A stretch of DNA of 64,000 nt from Strigamia acuminata (lineage: Eukaryota > Arthropoda > Chilopoda > Geophilomorpha > Linotaeniidae), in contig OX442314.1 in assembly GCA_949358305.1 (NCBI GenBank), positions 51,836,662 to 51,900,661 on the forward strand. Reading direction: 5' to 3'. This document shows positions 22,416 through 36,384 of this stretch, in pieces (within the stretch, counting starts at the first letter, position 1; each line of letters starts with the position of its first letter). The notes beneath the pieces were generated by a model. The model was not told where the DNA came from. It saw nothing but the letters and a program-made list of their open reading frames with translations, and did no database searches. The position numbers and the translations under genes are program-made.

Positions 22416-25400
22416 ATAAAAATGTAACTTTTCAATGGCGTTTTGACGGAACCGATAAATTTTGAAATTTCACACATTGAAACCCTAATACAGGTGAATT
22501 AGTGACGCCTAATTTGTTTTAACAAATAAAGCAAACTACATCTCGCAATTTTGCATCGTACCGCATCACCTCGCCTCATTTCCGGTCTGGAAAATTAATG
22601 AAAATTAATAAACGCCCCGGCGTTTATTTGAGGCAATACGGCAATACGGCAATTGGAACCCGAAAATAACGTGGGGCTGTGTGAAAACCTGGATTTGAAT
22701 TTCGTCAACGCGCGCGTTGACGCATGGGGAATGTGGGGGTCCCTTCCCAGTCAATTTCACCCCTAAAATATCCCGAAATTGACGATACATGCATTTCCAG
22801 TTAGAAAAATTGAGCTTCATGTAAATTTTGATTGTTTAGCTTTTTTTTGAAATTTCACCAATTTTCCTTATCTCCAGCTTTCCTCGCTCATTTGACACCA
22901 AAATGACCTGCATTGAGGATTTTTCCCATAATCCTTTTCGCATGTATGGAGCGCAAACAGTCGCAATAAATGAATTCAGCGGAATTCGACCTTGAGTTTG
23001 CGACGCCATCTTGAATATGAGTAAAAGCACAGTATGGTGTCAATTATTCGAACTGATCGCGGAGCATGGGACAAAAATTGAATAAAAACGAAGAAATATG
23101 ATTAAAATTCAACAGAAATCTACACAAAATGATAAAAAATGTATAAACATTGATCAGAAATCGACAAAAATCGACTGAAACCTGACAATAATCAATTCAG
23201 AATGACAAATAACGATTACAATTGGCAAAAATTGATCAAAAATACAGAAAAATCGATTAAAAACCAGCAAAAAACGAACAGAAATCGATAAAATCAATTA
23301 AAAATCAACAAATAGCCATTTTGTTTGTTTTTGAACAAATTAAGAACTTTGAAAACACACGACAATTTGAAAAAATAAAAACCGGGGTCAAATACGCGCA
23401 GCTACTCGTTTGAACGCCGGGGAGGTGTGGGTGATGTGCCTCGAATAAACGCCGGGGCGTTTATTTATTACCAAGGCGGGATGTGAGGCGCGAATGAAAG
23501 CCCAAGTTGGACATTGCCTCGAATAAACGCCGGGGCATTTATTTATTTCCAAGACGGGAAGTGAGGCGAGATGATGCGGTGCGACGTATTCAAGGGGGTA
23601 TTCAAGGCAGTACGCCATGTTTTTCACTATTATTCAAGGCAGTATGCCATGTTTTCCACTATTATTCAAGGCCATGTTTTCCAGTATTTTATTTTTACCA
23701 TTTTGTAAGTTTATTGCAATATGTATAAAGTTTATTGCTTTTTGTATGAAGAGTAGTATTCTTTGTGTAATGTGTCTTTATACACATCACACACAACGGT
23801 TTTTTCTGTTTTCTTCATGTTTATGTTTCGTGTATGCACGTGAAGCCCTGGCACATCTGTCGAACACCTGTACGCATTTGGACGCGCTCAAGGCGCTACA
23901 TCGCGTGCTGAAACGCGCTGACGGCGCTACATCACGCATAGTAGCATATATATCACACACATTTCGCGCCCACGACAAAGTACGAACTCATGGCGATCAC
24001 CAAAGAACATTTACTTTTCCACACACGTTTTATTTTCTCACAGTCCTGTACACATTTAACTTGCGCGCGCACTTGCTAATGCTACGGTCGACGGCGATTC
24101 GCATGCGCTATCCGCTGCATCAAACCCCAAATACCGATCAAAAATCGCAGAAAACACTAATCCCGACCCAAAAACCGCCAAAATTACCCTCAACACACGC
24201 CAACAACCTTCCACCACTTAAATTACACCGGAAAAAAACAATTTCAAACCGAAAAATCAACAAAAAAGGCCAAAAAAATATTGCAAACAAAGAGAAAAGA
24301 TCAATTATCGAGGCAAATCCCCACCACAAAACAACGCATCGCCGGTATACACTTAAGCGTACAGTGCACAACACTACTGTTTATTTTCAATGATCCAATA
24401 AATAAAATTTGAAACAAAGTTGAGTGGAATTGTACGTTTCTTGTATATTAAAGTTTTTATTTTGTTTGTTTACACTTAATTTTTTTTTTCCATCATAGAA
24501 TGGCGACTCGATACTTTTGTAGCTCGAATTCACTTCGTAAACGTGGTCGGTGTTCATCACGCGTCAATGCGCTCGTGCAATAGTATAGGCGCGCATACGA
24601 TTTGATGCGCGCAAAACTTGCAAAACTTGCACGGAATTTGGGCAATTTTTGACAAATTTCAGCAGATTTTTGCCTGTATTTGACAAATTTCAGAAGATTT
24701 TTGCCTATATTTGACAAATTTCAGAAGATTTCCTCAATCCTCAAACATTTGCTGAAATTTCTCATAAAATTTCAAAAATTAATTGAAATTTGTCTGAAAT
24801 TTGTCTGGAATTTGTCAAATATTGTCAAAAATCCGTGGAAATTTGTCAAATACTGGCAAAAATCCATGTAAATTTGTCAAAAATTGCCATAATTCGGTGC
24901 AAATTGTGTTAGATATTGGAAAAATTTATTTTAACGCTTCCAACGCGCCAGTAAATCGCGCGTGCACACGCATGGATTTTTCGTCATAGTTGGATGCGCG
25001 CAAACCTCACGTAACTTGCGCCAAAATTTGGCAATTTTTGACAAATTTCAGCAGATTTTTGCCAGTATTTGACAAATTTCCACTGATTTTTGACAATATT
25101 TGACCCAACAACTGCGCCACGTTCCAGGCGCCGGTTTAGGCATTTTAGACCCGTTTTAGACCGTTTTAGATGGCGAAAACGTTCTCTCCATCATTTTCTA
25201 CCCCTGGGTGAGGTTTTCAGCGTTCATGATTGATGAAAAAGCTGTTTTCTAACTAGCTGTCCCATTGCTAGTTTTGGCGTCAGGTTTTAGCAACCTTCCG
25301 ATCCGACTCTGTCGTCTGCACGACCTCCAAGACCGTTTTAGGGTTAATTTGAGTCAAATAATTCATTCTGGGGGTTGTTTTGGGTTTTTTACAAGTGTGT

Positions 25401-28400
25401 TTTTGTAGTTTTTATTGGTTTCAAACATTGTCAATTCTTTATACAAGTGTAACTTTCATTTCTCTGTATTTTGAGAACTTTGCATTGCAGCAAAGTTCAT
25501 TTCTTGCCCCTTAATTATTGTGTAATTGTTGGTTTTCAAGCCCGTTTTTTAACAATAACTTTATTTGAAGTGCCTATTGTTTCAGGCACGTGCCTTTTAT
25601 TGTTGAGCAATTTCTTGGGCAGTTGCGCTCCTGTTGCTAGCATTGCCGCGCGTTCTCCGCGCGCGTACTCGCGTTTCGCATCACACACATTCGGATTCGA
25701 TGGCATATCGCGGCGGCACATTGTGTGGCATAGCGCGGCACGTTGCAATTGCTAATGCTACGGTCGACGGCGATTCGCATGCGCTATCCGCTGCATCAAA
25801 CCCCAAATACCGATAAAAAATCGCAGAAAACACTAATCCCGACCCAAAAACCGCCAAAATTACCCTCAACACACGCCAACAACCTTCCACCACTTAAATT
25901 ACACCGGAAAAAAACAATTTCAAACCGAAAAATCAACAAAAAAGGCCAAAAAAATATTGCAAACAAAGAGAAAAGATCAATTATCGAGGCAAATCCCCAC
26001 CACAAAACAACGCATCGCCGGTATACACTTAAGCGTACAGTGCACAACACTACTGTTTATTTTCAATGATCCAATAAATAAAATTTGAAACAAAGTTGAG
26101 TGGAATTGTACGTTTCTTGTATATTAAAGTTTTTATTTTGTTTGTTTACACTTAATTTTTTTTTTCCATCATAGAATGGCGACTCGATACTTTTGTAGCT
26201 CGAATTCACTTCGTAAACGTGGTCGGTGTTCATCACGCGTCAATGCGCTCGTGCAATAGTATAGGCGCGCATACGATTTGATGCGCGCAAAACTTGCAAA
26301 ACTTGCACGGAATTTGGGCAATTTTTGACAAATTTCAGCAGATTTTTGCCTGTATTTGACAAATTTCAGAAGATTTTTGCCTATATTTGACAAATTTCAG
26401 AAGATTTCCTCAATCCTCAAACATTTGCTGAAATTTCTCATAAAATTTCTAAAATTAATTGAAATTTGTCTGAAATTTGTCTGGAATTTGTCAAATATTG
26501 TCAAAAATCCGTGGAAATTTGTCAAATACTGGCAAAAATCCATGTAAATTTGTCAAAAATTGCCATAATTCGGTGCAAATTGTGTTAGATATTGGAAAAA
26601 TTTATTTTAACGCTTCCAACGCGCCAGTAAATCGCGCGTGCACACGCATGGATTTTTTGTCATAGTTGGATGCGCGCAAACCTCACGTAACTTGCGCCAA
26701 AATTTGGCAATTTTTGACAAATTTCAGCAGATTTTTGCCAGTATTTGACAAATTTCCACTGATTTTTGACAATATTTGACCCAACAACTGCGCCACGTTC
26801 CAGGCGCCGGTTTAGGCATTTTAGACCCGTTTTAGACCGTTTTAGATGGCGAAAACGTTCTCTCCATCATTTTCTACCCCTGGGTGAGGTTTTCAGCGTT
26901 CATGATTGATGAAAAAGCTGTTTTCTAACTAGCTGTCCCATTGCTAGTTTTGGCGTCAGGTTTTAGCAACCTTCCGATCCGACTCTGTCGTCTGCACGAC
27001 CTCCAAGACCGTTTTAGGGTTAATTTGAGTCAAATAATTCATTCTGGGGGTTGTTTTGGGTTTTTTACAAGTGTGTTTTTGTAGTTTTTATTGGTTTCAA
27101 ACATTGTCAATTCTTTATACAAGTGTAACTTTCATTTCTCTGTATTTTGAGAACTTTGCATTGCAGCAAAGTTCATTTCTTGCCCCTTAATTATTGTGTA
27201 ATTGTTGGTTTTCAAGCCCGTTTTTTAACAATAACTTTATTTGAAGTGCCTATTGTTTCAGGCACGTGCCTTTTATTGTTGAGCAATTTCTTGGGCAGTT
27301 GCGCTCCTGTTGCTAGCATTGCCGCGCGTTCTCCGCGCGCGTACTCGCGTTTCGCATCACACACATTCGGATTCGATGGCATATCGCGGCGGCACATTGT
27401 GTGGCATAGCGCGGCACGTTGCAATTGCTAATGCTACGGTCGACGGCGATTCGCATGCGCTATCCGCTGCATCAAACCCCAAATACCGATAAAAAATCGC
27501 AGAAAACACTAATCCCGACCCAAAAACCGCCAAAATTACCCTCAACACACGCCAACAACCTTCCACCACTTAAATTACACCGGAAAAAAACAATTTCAAA
27601 CCGAAAAATCAACAAAAAAGGCCAAAAAAATATTGCAAACAAAGAGAAAAGATCAATTATCGAGGCAAATCCCCACCACAAAACAACGCATCGCCGGTAT
27701 ACACTTAAGCGTACAGTGCACAACACTACTGTTTATTTTCAATGATCCAATAAATAAAATTTGAAACAAAGTTGAGTGGAATTGTACGTTTCTTGTATAT
27801 TAAAGTTTTTATTTTGTTTGTTTACACTTAATTTTTTTTTTCCATCATAGAATGGCGACTCGATACTTTTGTAGCTCGAATTCACTTCGTAAACGTGGTC
27901 GGTGTTCATCACGCGTCAATGCGCTCGTGCAATAGTATAGGCGCGCATACGATTTGATGCGCGCAAAACTTGCAAAACTTGCACGGAATTTGGGCAATTT
28001 TTGACAAATTTCAGCAGATTTTTGCCTGTATTTGACAAATTTCAGAAGATTTTTGCCTATATTTGACAAATTTCAGAAGATTTCCTCAATCCTCAAACAT
28101 TTGCTGAAATTTCTCATAAAATTTCTAAAATTAATTGAAATTTGTCTGAAATTTGTCTGGAATTTGTCAAATATTGTCAAAAATCCGTGGAAATTTGTCA
28201 AATACTGGCAAAAATCCATGTAAATTTGTCAAAAATTGCCATAATTCGGTGCAAATTGTGTTAGATATTGGAAAAATTTATTTTAACGCTTCCAACGCGC
28301 CAGTAAATCGCGCGTGCACACGCATGGATTTTTTGTCATAGTTGGATGCGCGCAAACCTCACGTAACTTGCGCCAAAATTTGGCAATTTTTGACAAATTT

Positions 28401-31400
28401 CAGCAGATTTTTGCCAGTATTTGACAAATTTCCACTGATTTTTGACAATATTTGACCCAACAACTGCGCCACGTTCCAGGCGCCGGTTTAGGCATTTTAG
28501 ACCCGTTTTAGACCGTTTTAGATGGCGAAAACGTTCTCTCCATCATTTTCTACCCCTGGGTGAGGTTTTCAGCGTTCATAATTGATGAAAAAGCTGTTTT
28601 CTAACTAGCTGTCCCATTGCTAGTTTTGGCGTCAGGTTTTAGCAACCTTCCGATCCGACTCTGTCGTCTGCACGACCTCCAAGACTGTTTTAGGGTTAAT
28701 TTGAGTCAAATAATTCATTCTGGGTGTTGTTTTGGGTTTTTTACAAGTGTGTTTTTGTAGTTTTTATTGGTTTCAAACATTGTCAATTCTTTATACAAGT
28801 GTAACTTTCATTTCTCTGTATTTTGAGAACTTTGCATTGCAGCAAAGTTCATTTCTTGCCCCTTAATTATTGTGTAATTGTTGGTTTTCAAGCCCGTTTT
28901 TTAACAATAACTTTATTTGAAGTGCCTATTGTTTCAGGCACGTGCTTCCACGTGCCTTTTATTGTTGAGCAATTTCTTGGGCAGTTGCGCTCCTGTTGCT
29001 AGCATTGCCGCGCGTTCTCCGCGCGCGTACTCGCGCGTTTCGCATCACACACATTCGGGTTCAATGGCCTATCGCGGCGGCACATTGTGTGGCATAGCGC
29101 GGCACGTTGCAATTACGTGACGTGGCACGTTGCTGTTACGTGACGCGATAGCCAGTATTTAAGCAGGGGATTCCATCATCGTTTACACAAATGCGCATTG
29201 CAACGTGGAGGCGCATTCGAGTCCTTTTCCCAAGCGTTGAAAAAGGACAAAACTCGTATTCGATTCGAAAGCGAATCGAATACGATTTTTGTCCTTTTTC
29301 AACGCAAAATTGTATTCGATTCGCTTTCGAATCGAATACGAGTTTTGCCCTTCTTCAACGCGAAATCGTATTCGACTCGCTTTCGAGTCGAATGCGAATT
29401 TTTCCCTTCTTCAACGCGAAATCGTATTCGACTCGTTTTCGAGTCGAGTACGAGTTTTGCCCTTCTTCAACGCGAAATCGTATTCGACTCGTTTTCGAGT
29501 CGAATACGAGTTTTGCCCTTCTTCAACGCGAAATCGTATTCGACTCGTTTTCGAGTCGAGTACGAGTTTTGCCCTTCTTCAACGCGAAATCGTATTCGAC
29601 TCGTTTTCGAGTCGAGTACGAGTTTTGCCCTTCTTCAACGCGAAATCGTATTCGACTCGTTTTCGAGTCGAATACGAGTTTTGCCCTTCTTCAACGCGAA
29701 ATCGTATTCGACTCGTTTTCGAGTCGAGTACGAGTTTTGCCCTTCTTCAACGCGAAATCGTATTCGACTCGTTTTCGAGTCGAATACGAGTTTTGCCCTT
29801 CTTCAACGCGAAATCGTATTCGACTCGTTTTCGAGTCGAGTACGAGTTTTGCCCTTCTTCAACGCGAAATCGTATTCGACTCGTTTTCGAGTCGAATACG
29901 AGATAGTCGATGACCCGTTCCCGGACTTTGACTCGTACGACTCGTATTCGAGATGTATTCGAGATGTATTCGAGATGTATTCGAATCGTATTCGAGTCGC
30001 ATTCGAGATGGTCGATGATTTCCACTCGCTCGTATACGCGTTGTATACGAGCTCGTATTTTGATCGTAATCGTAAACGAATCGTTTACAAGTCGTATACA
30101 AGTTGTATACGACGTGTATACACCTCGTATACGAACGAAGTTTGGAAAATCCACCGGATACTTACTACGACATGAAAACACATAGTAGTCACATACGTCT
30201 TATTTGGAAATTGTGTTTTCACAAACTTCGTTCGTATACGAGGTGTATACACGTCGTATACAACTTGTATACGACTTGTAAACGATTCGTTTACGATTAC
30301 GATCAAAATACGAGCTCGTATACAACGCGTATACGAGCGAGTGGAAATCATCGACCATCTCGAATACGACTCGAATTCGATTCGTATTCGATTCGAATTC
30401 GATTCGAATACGAATACGATCAAAATACGAACTCGTAACAACTCGAATACGAATCAAAGTCCGGGAAACAAAAATCGACCATCTCGTATACGACTCGTAT
30501 TCGAGATGTATTCGGGATGTATTCGAATCGTATTCGAGTCGCATTCGAGATGGTCGATGATTTCCACTCGCTCGTATACGCGTTGTATACGAGCTCGTAT
30601 TTTGATCGTAATCGTAAACGAATCGTTTACAAGTCGTATACAAGTTGTATACGACGTGTATACACCTCGTATACGAACGAAGTTTGGAAAATCCACCGGA
30701 TACTTACTACGACATGAAAACACATAGTAGTCACATACGTCTTATTTGGAAATTGTGTTTTCACAAACTTCGTTCGTATACGAGGTGTATACACGTCGTA
30801 TACAACTTGTATACGACTTGTAAACGATTCGTTTACGATTACGATCAAAATACGAGCTCGTATACAACGCGTATACGAGCGAGTGGAAATCATCGACCAT
30901 CTCGAATACGACTCGAATTCGATTCGTATTCGATTCGAATACGATTCGAATTCGATTCGAATACGAATACGATCAAAATACGAACTCGTAACAACTCGAA
31001 TACGAATCAAAGTCCGGGAAACAAAAATCGACCATCTCGTATACGACTCGTATTCGAGATGTATTCGAGATGTATTCGAATCGTATTCGAGTCGCATTCG
31101 AGATGGTCGATGATTTCCACTCGCTCGTATACGCGTTGTATACGAGCTCGTATTTTGATCGTAATCGTAAACGAATCGTTTACAAGTCGTATACAAGTTG
31201 TATACGACGTGTATACACCTCGTATACGAACGAAGTTTGGAAAATCCACCGGATACTTACTACGACATGAAAACACATAGTAGTCACATACGTCTTATTT
31301 GGAAATTGTGTTTTCACAAACTTCGTTCGTATACGAGGTGTATACACGTCGTATACAACTTGTATACGACTTGTAAACGATTCGTTTACGATTACGATCA

Positions 31401-34400
31401 AAATACGAGCTCGTATACAACGCGTATACGAGCGAGTGGAAATCATCGACCATCTCGAATGCGACTCGAATACGATTCGAATACATCTCGAATACATCTC
31501 GAATACATCTCGAATACGAGTCGTACGAGTCAAAGTCCGGGAACGGGTCATCGACTATCTCGTATTCGACTCGAAAACGAGTCGAATACGATTTCGCGTT
31601 GAAGAAGGGCAAAACTCGTACTCGACTCGAAAACGAGTCGAATACGATTTCGCGTTGAAGAAGGGCAAAACTCGTATTCGACTCGAAAACGAGTCGAATA
31701 CGATTTCGCGTTGAAGAAGGGCAAAACTCGTACTCGACTCGAAAACGAGTCGAATACGATTTCGCGTTGAAGAAGGGCAAAACTCGTATTCGACTCGAAA
31801 ACGAGTCGAATACGATTTCGCGTTGAAGAAGGGCAAAACTCGTACTCGACTCGAAAACGAGTCGAATACGATTTCGCGTTGAAGAAGGGCAAAACTCGTA
31901 CTCGACTCGAAAACGAGTCGAATACGATTTCGCGTTGAAGAAGGGCAAAACTCGTATTCGACTCGAAAACGAGTCGAATACGATTTCGCGTTGAAGAAGG
32001 GCAAAACTCGTACTCGACTCGAAAACGAGTCGAATACGATTTCGCGTTGAAGAAGGGAAAAATTCGCATTCGACTCGAAAGCGAGTCGAATACGATTTCG
32101 CGTTGAAGAAGGGCAAAACTCGTATTCGATTCGAAAGCGAATCGAATACAATTTTGCGTTGAAAAAGGACAAAAATCGTATTCGATTCGCTTTCGAATCG
32201 AATACGAGTTTTGTCCTTTTTCAACGCTTGGGAAAAGGACTCGAATGCGCCTCCACGTTGCAATGCGCATTTGTGTAAACGATGATGGAATCCCCTGCTT
32301 AAATACTGGCTATCGCGTCACGTAACAGCAACGTGCCACGTCACGTAATTGCAACGTGCCGCGCTATGCCACACAATGTGCCGCCGCGATAGGCCATTGA
32401 ACCCGAATGTGTGTGATGCGAAACGCGCGAGTACGCGCGCGGAGAACGCGCGGCAATGCTAGCAACAGGAGCGCAACTGCCCAAGAAATTGCTCAACAAT
32501 AAAAGGCACGTGGAAGCACGTGCCTGAAACAATAGGCACTTCAAATAAAGTTATTGTTAAAAAACGGGCTTGAAAACCAACAATTACACAATAATTAAGG
32601 GGCAAGAAATGAACTTTGCTGCAATGCAAAGTTCTCAAAATACAGAGAAATGAAAGTTACACTTGTATAAAGAATTGACAATGTTTGAAACCAATAAAAA
32701 CTACAAAAACACACTTGTAAAAAACCCAAAACAACACCCAGAATGAATTATTTGACTCAAATTAACCCTAAAACAGTCTTGGAGGTCGTGCAGACGACAG
32801 AGTCGGATCGGAAGGTTGCTAAAACCTGACGCCAAAACTAGCAATGGGACAGCTAGTTAGAAAACAGCTTTTTCATCAATTATGAACGCTGAAAACCTCA
32901 CCCAGGGGTAGAAAATGATGGAGAGAACGTTTTCGCCATCTAAAACGGTCTAAAACGGGTCTAAAATGCCTAAACCGGCGCCTGGAACGTGGCGCAGTTG
33001 TTGGGTCAAATATTGTCAAAAATCAGTGGAAATTTGTCAAATACTGGCAAAAATCTGCTGAAATTTGTCAAAAATTGCCAAATTTTGGCGCAAGTTACGT
33101 GAGGTTTGCGCGCATCCAACTATGACAAAAAATCCATGCGTGTGCACGCGCGATTTACTGGCGCGTTGGAAGCGTTAAAATAAATTTTTCCAATATCTAA
33201 CACAATTTGCACCGAATTATGGCAATTTTTGACAAATTTACATGGATTTTTGCCAGTATTTGACAAATTTCCACGGATTTTTGACAATATTTGACAAATT
33301 CCAGACAAATTTCAGACAAATTTCAATTAATTTTAGAAATTTTATGAGAAATTTCAGCAAATGTTTGAGGATTGAGGAAATCTTCTGAAATTTGTCAAAT
33401 ATAGGCAAAAATCTTCTGAAATTTGTCAAATACAGGCAAAAATCTGCTGAAATTTGTCAAAAATTGCCCAAATTCCGTGCAAGTTTTGCAAGTTTTGCGC
33501 GCATCAAATCGTATGCGCGCCTATACTATTGCACGAGCGCATTGACGCGTGATGAACACCGACCACGTTTACGAAGTGAATTCGAGCTACAAAAGTATCG
33601 AGTCGCCATTCTATGATGGAAAAAAAAAATTAAGTGTAAACAAACAAAATAAAAACTTTAATATACAAGAAACGTACAATTCCACTCAACTTTGTTTCAA
33701 ATTTTATTTATTGGATCATTGAAAATAAACAGTAGTGTTGTGCACTGTACGCTTAAGTGTATACCGGCGATGCGTTGTTTTGTGGTGGGGATTTGCCTCG
33801 ATAATTGATCTTTTCTCTTTGTTTGCAATATTTTTTTGGCCTTTTTTGTTGATTTTTCGGTTTGAAATTGTTTTTTTCCGGTGTAATTTAAGTGGTGGAA
33901 GGTTGTTGGCGTGTGTTGAGGGTAATTTTGGCGGTTTTTGGGTCGGGATTAGTGTTTTCTGCGATTTTTGATCGGTATTTGGGGTTTGATGCAGCGGATA
34001 GCGCATGCGAATCGCCGTCGACCGTAGCATTAGCAATTGCAACCTGCCGCGCTATGCCACACAATGTGCCGCCGCGATAGGCCATCGAATCCGAATGTGT
34101 GTGATGCGAAACGCGAGTACGCGCGCGGAGAACGCGCGGCAATGCTAGCAACAGGAGCGCAACTGCCCAAGAAATTGCTCAACAATAAAAGGCACGTGGA
34201 AGCACGTGCCTGAAACAATAGGCACTTCAAATAAAGTTATTGTTAAAAAACGGGCTTGAAAACCAACAATTACACAATAATTAAGGGGCAAGAAATGAAC
34301 TTTGCTGCAATGCAAAGTTCTCAAAATACAGAGAAATGAAAGTTACACTTGTATAAAGAATTGACAATGTTTGAAACCAATAAAAACTACAAAAACACAC

Positions 34401-35922
34401 TTGTAAAAAACCCAAAACAACCCCCAGAATGAATTATTTGACTCAAATTAACCCTAAAACGGTCTTGGAGGTCGTGCAGACGACAGAGTCGGATCGGAAG
34501 GTTGCTAAAACCTGACGCCAAAACTAGCAATGGGACAGCTAGTTAGAAAACAGCTTTTTCATCAATCATGAACGCTGAAAACCTCACCCAGGGGTAGAAA
34601 ATGATGGAGAGAACGTTTTCGCCATCTAAAACGGTCTAAAACGGGTCTAAAATGCCTAAACCGGCGCCTGGAACGTGGCGCAGTTGTTGGGTCAAATATT
34701 GTCAAAAATCAGTGGAAATTTGTCAAATACTGGCAAAAATCTGCTGAAATTTGTCAAAAATTGCCAAATTTTGGCGCAAGTTACGTGAGGTTTGCGCGCA
34801 TCCAACTATGACGAAAAATCCACGCGTGTGCACGCGCGATTTACTGGCGCGTTGGAAGCGTTAAAATAAATTTTTCCAATATCTAACACAATTTGCACCG
34901 AATTATGGCAATTTTTGACAAATTTACATGGATTTTTGCCAGTATTTGACAAATTTCCACGGATTTTTGACAATATTTGACACATTCAAGACAAATTTCA
35001 GACAGATTTCAATTAATTTTAGAAAATGTTTGAGAAATATCAGCAAATGTTTGAGGATTGAGGAAATCTGCTGAAATTTGTCAAATATAGACAAAAATCT
35101 GCTGAAATTTGTCAAATATAGACAAAAATCTGCTGAAATTTGTAAAAAATTGCCCAAATTCGGTGCAAGTTTTGCAAGTTTGCAAACAGCAACAAGAATG
35201 ATGTATTTAATAATTGTTTTTGCATTAGATATGTGTTTAATTCGTTTTACCTCGGTTTGTACGGTTCTTGCGCGTAGTGCGCACGTTCAACACGCGGCCA
35301 CGCGCGTACATCGCGCGTGTTGCGAGCAGGACGCAACAAAAGTTTGAGAGACTCGCATTTTACCAAGTCCCCAACTTATTTTACAGTTTTAGTTTAGCTT
35401 ACCAACTCGCTTGGTAATTTCTGGATCCTGTTTAAGTGTTTCGTCGGGTTTTGAGCCCATAAACCCGTCTTTTTCCTTGGTAAGCGATTGCGTCGTCTGC
35501 TCAGAGCAACTGGCTTTAAGCGGAGATCGCTTACACGAGTCTGGAATGAGCGCTTATCACCGCATTCGGCTCCAGTCTTCGTTTCTCGTTGAAAGTTAGC
35601 TTGTTGATTCGGGTTTTGGGCGACATTGACTAAAAAGACCTCGGGAATCGTTCCCACCACTCGGTTTAGTCGTTTTCGAGACCCACAACCTCGAAAACGA
35701 AGTTAGAAGTGGCTCAAGGCCACTAGCGTGTCTGGCAGATAGCCATTTTGGTGATTTACGGGCGTCGGGCCCTTGTTCTTTGTTTCCCGCCTTTGCTCCT
35801 TTGTTTTTATTTGGTATTCAAGGTTCCTAAGCCTACAGTAGATTGGGATTAAATTCCCATGAAGATTTATTAAGTATTCATTGGTAAAAACGAATATTTC
35901 CGCCGGCGCGTTTCTCTCATAG
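22416..35922 (+). repeat. Unit 2 of the ~14-kb tandem repeat
   Basis: Matches unit 1 at +14,688 throughout. The 1,676-bp repeats start at 24075, 25751 and 27427. The long inverted repeat spans about 26283-35183, the hairpin arrays 29285-29900 and 31561-32176, and the core 29901-31560. It stops after CTCTCATAG, losing about 715 bp of tail relative to unit 1, and runs straight into a forward 462-bp module. Confidence 0.9.
26283..35183. repeat. ~8.9-kb long inverted repeat (unit 2)
   Basis: Counterpart of the unit 1 inverted repeat, with its axis near 30730. Both hairpin arrays keep eleven 56-bp units, as in unit 1. Confidence 0.9.
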
Positions 35923-36384
35923 CCTTATGGCGCGCATGCGGATTTTGCGGAGTGCGAAAGGGACCCCATTTTTAACATTACGGCTGCCTATATGCTGATC
36001 CCCTGTTCGCAATTTTGCGGCGGATTTTGCGGATTTTGATCAATCCGCAGAAATTGCACTTTACAAGTTTATTTTATGATTTTGTACCATTTTGTAACTT
36101 AAAAACACAAATGAACAATGTAATCACTCTATAATGCTGTTGGTTTAATCAGCACATTGTACTGCACAAAAACGCGCGCGCTCGCGATAGTACATCACCA
36201 AATGTACTTGCACTCACTCAAGTGGCATTTTTAGCCATTTTTCGTAGTAAAAATGGCCGTTTTTCGTCAAAATGGTCATTTTCAGCCATTTTTCATAGTG
36301 AAAATGGCTTTCTTCGTCGTTTTTTCTATAAAAAATGGCTGTTTTTCATCAAAAATGGCCGTTTTCATCATTGAAACGTTATAA
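35923..36384 (+). repeat. 462-bp module, forward copy 3
   Basis: Full-length match to 7270-7731. It joins a truncated unit 2 tail directly, with no GCGAAAAGG before it, so this junction arose differently from the one at 21953. Confidence 0.9.
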
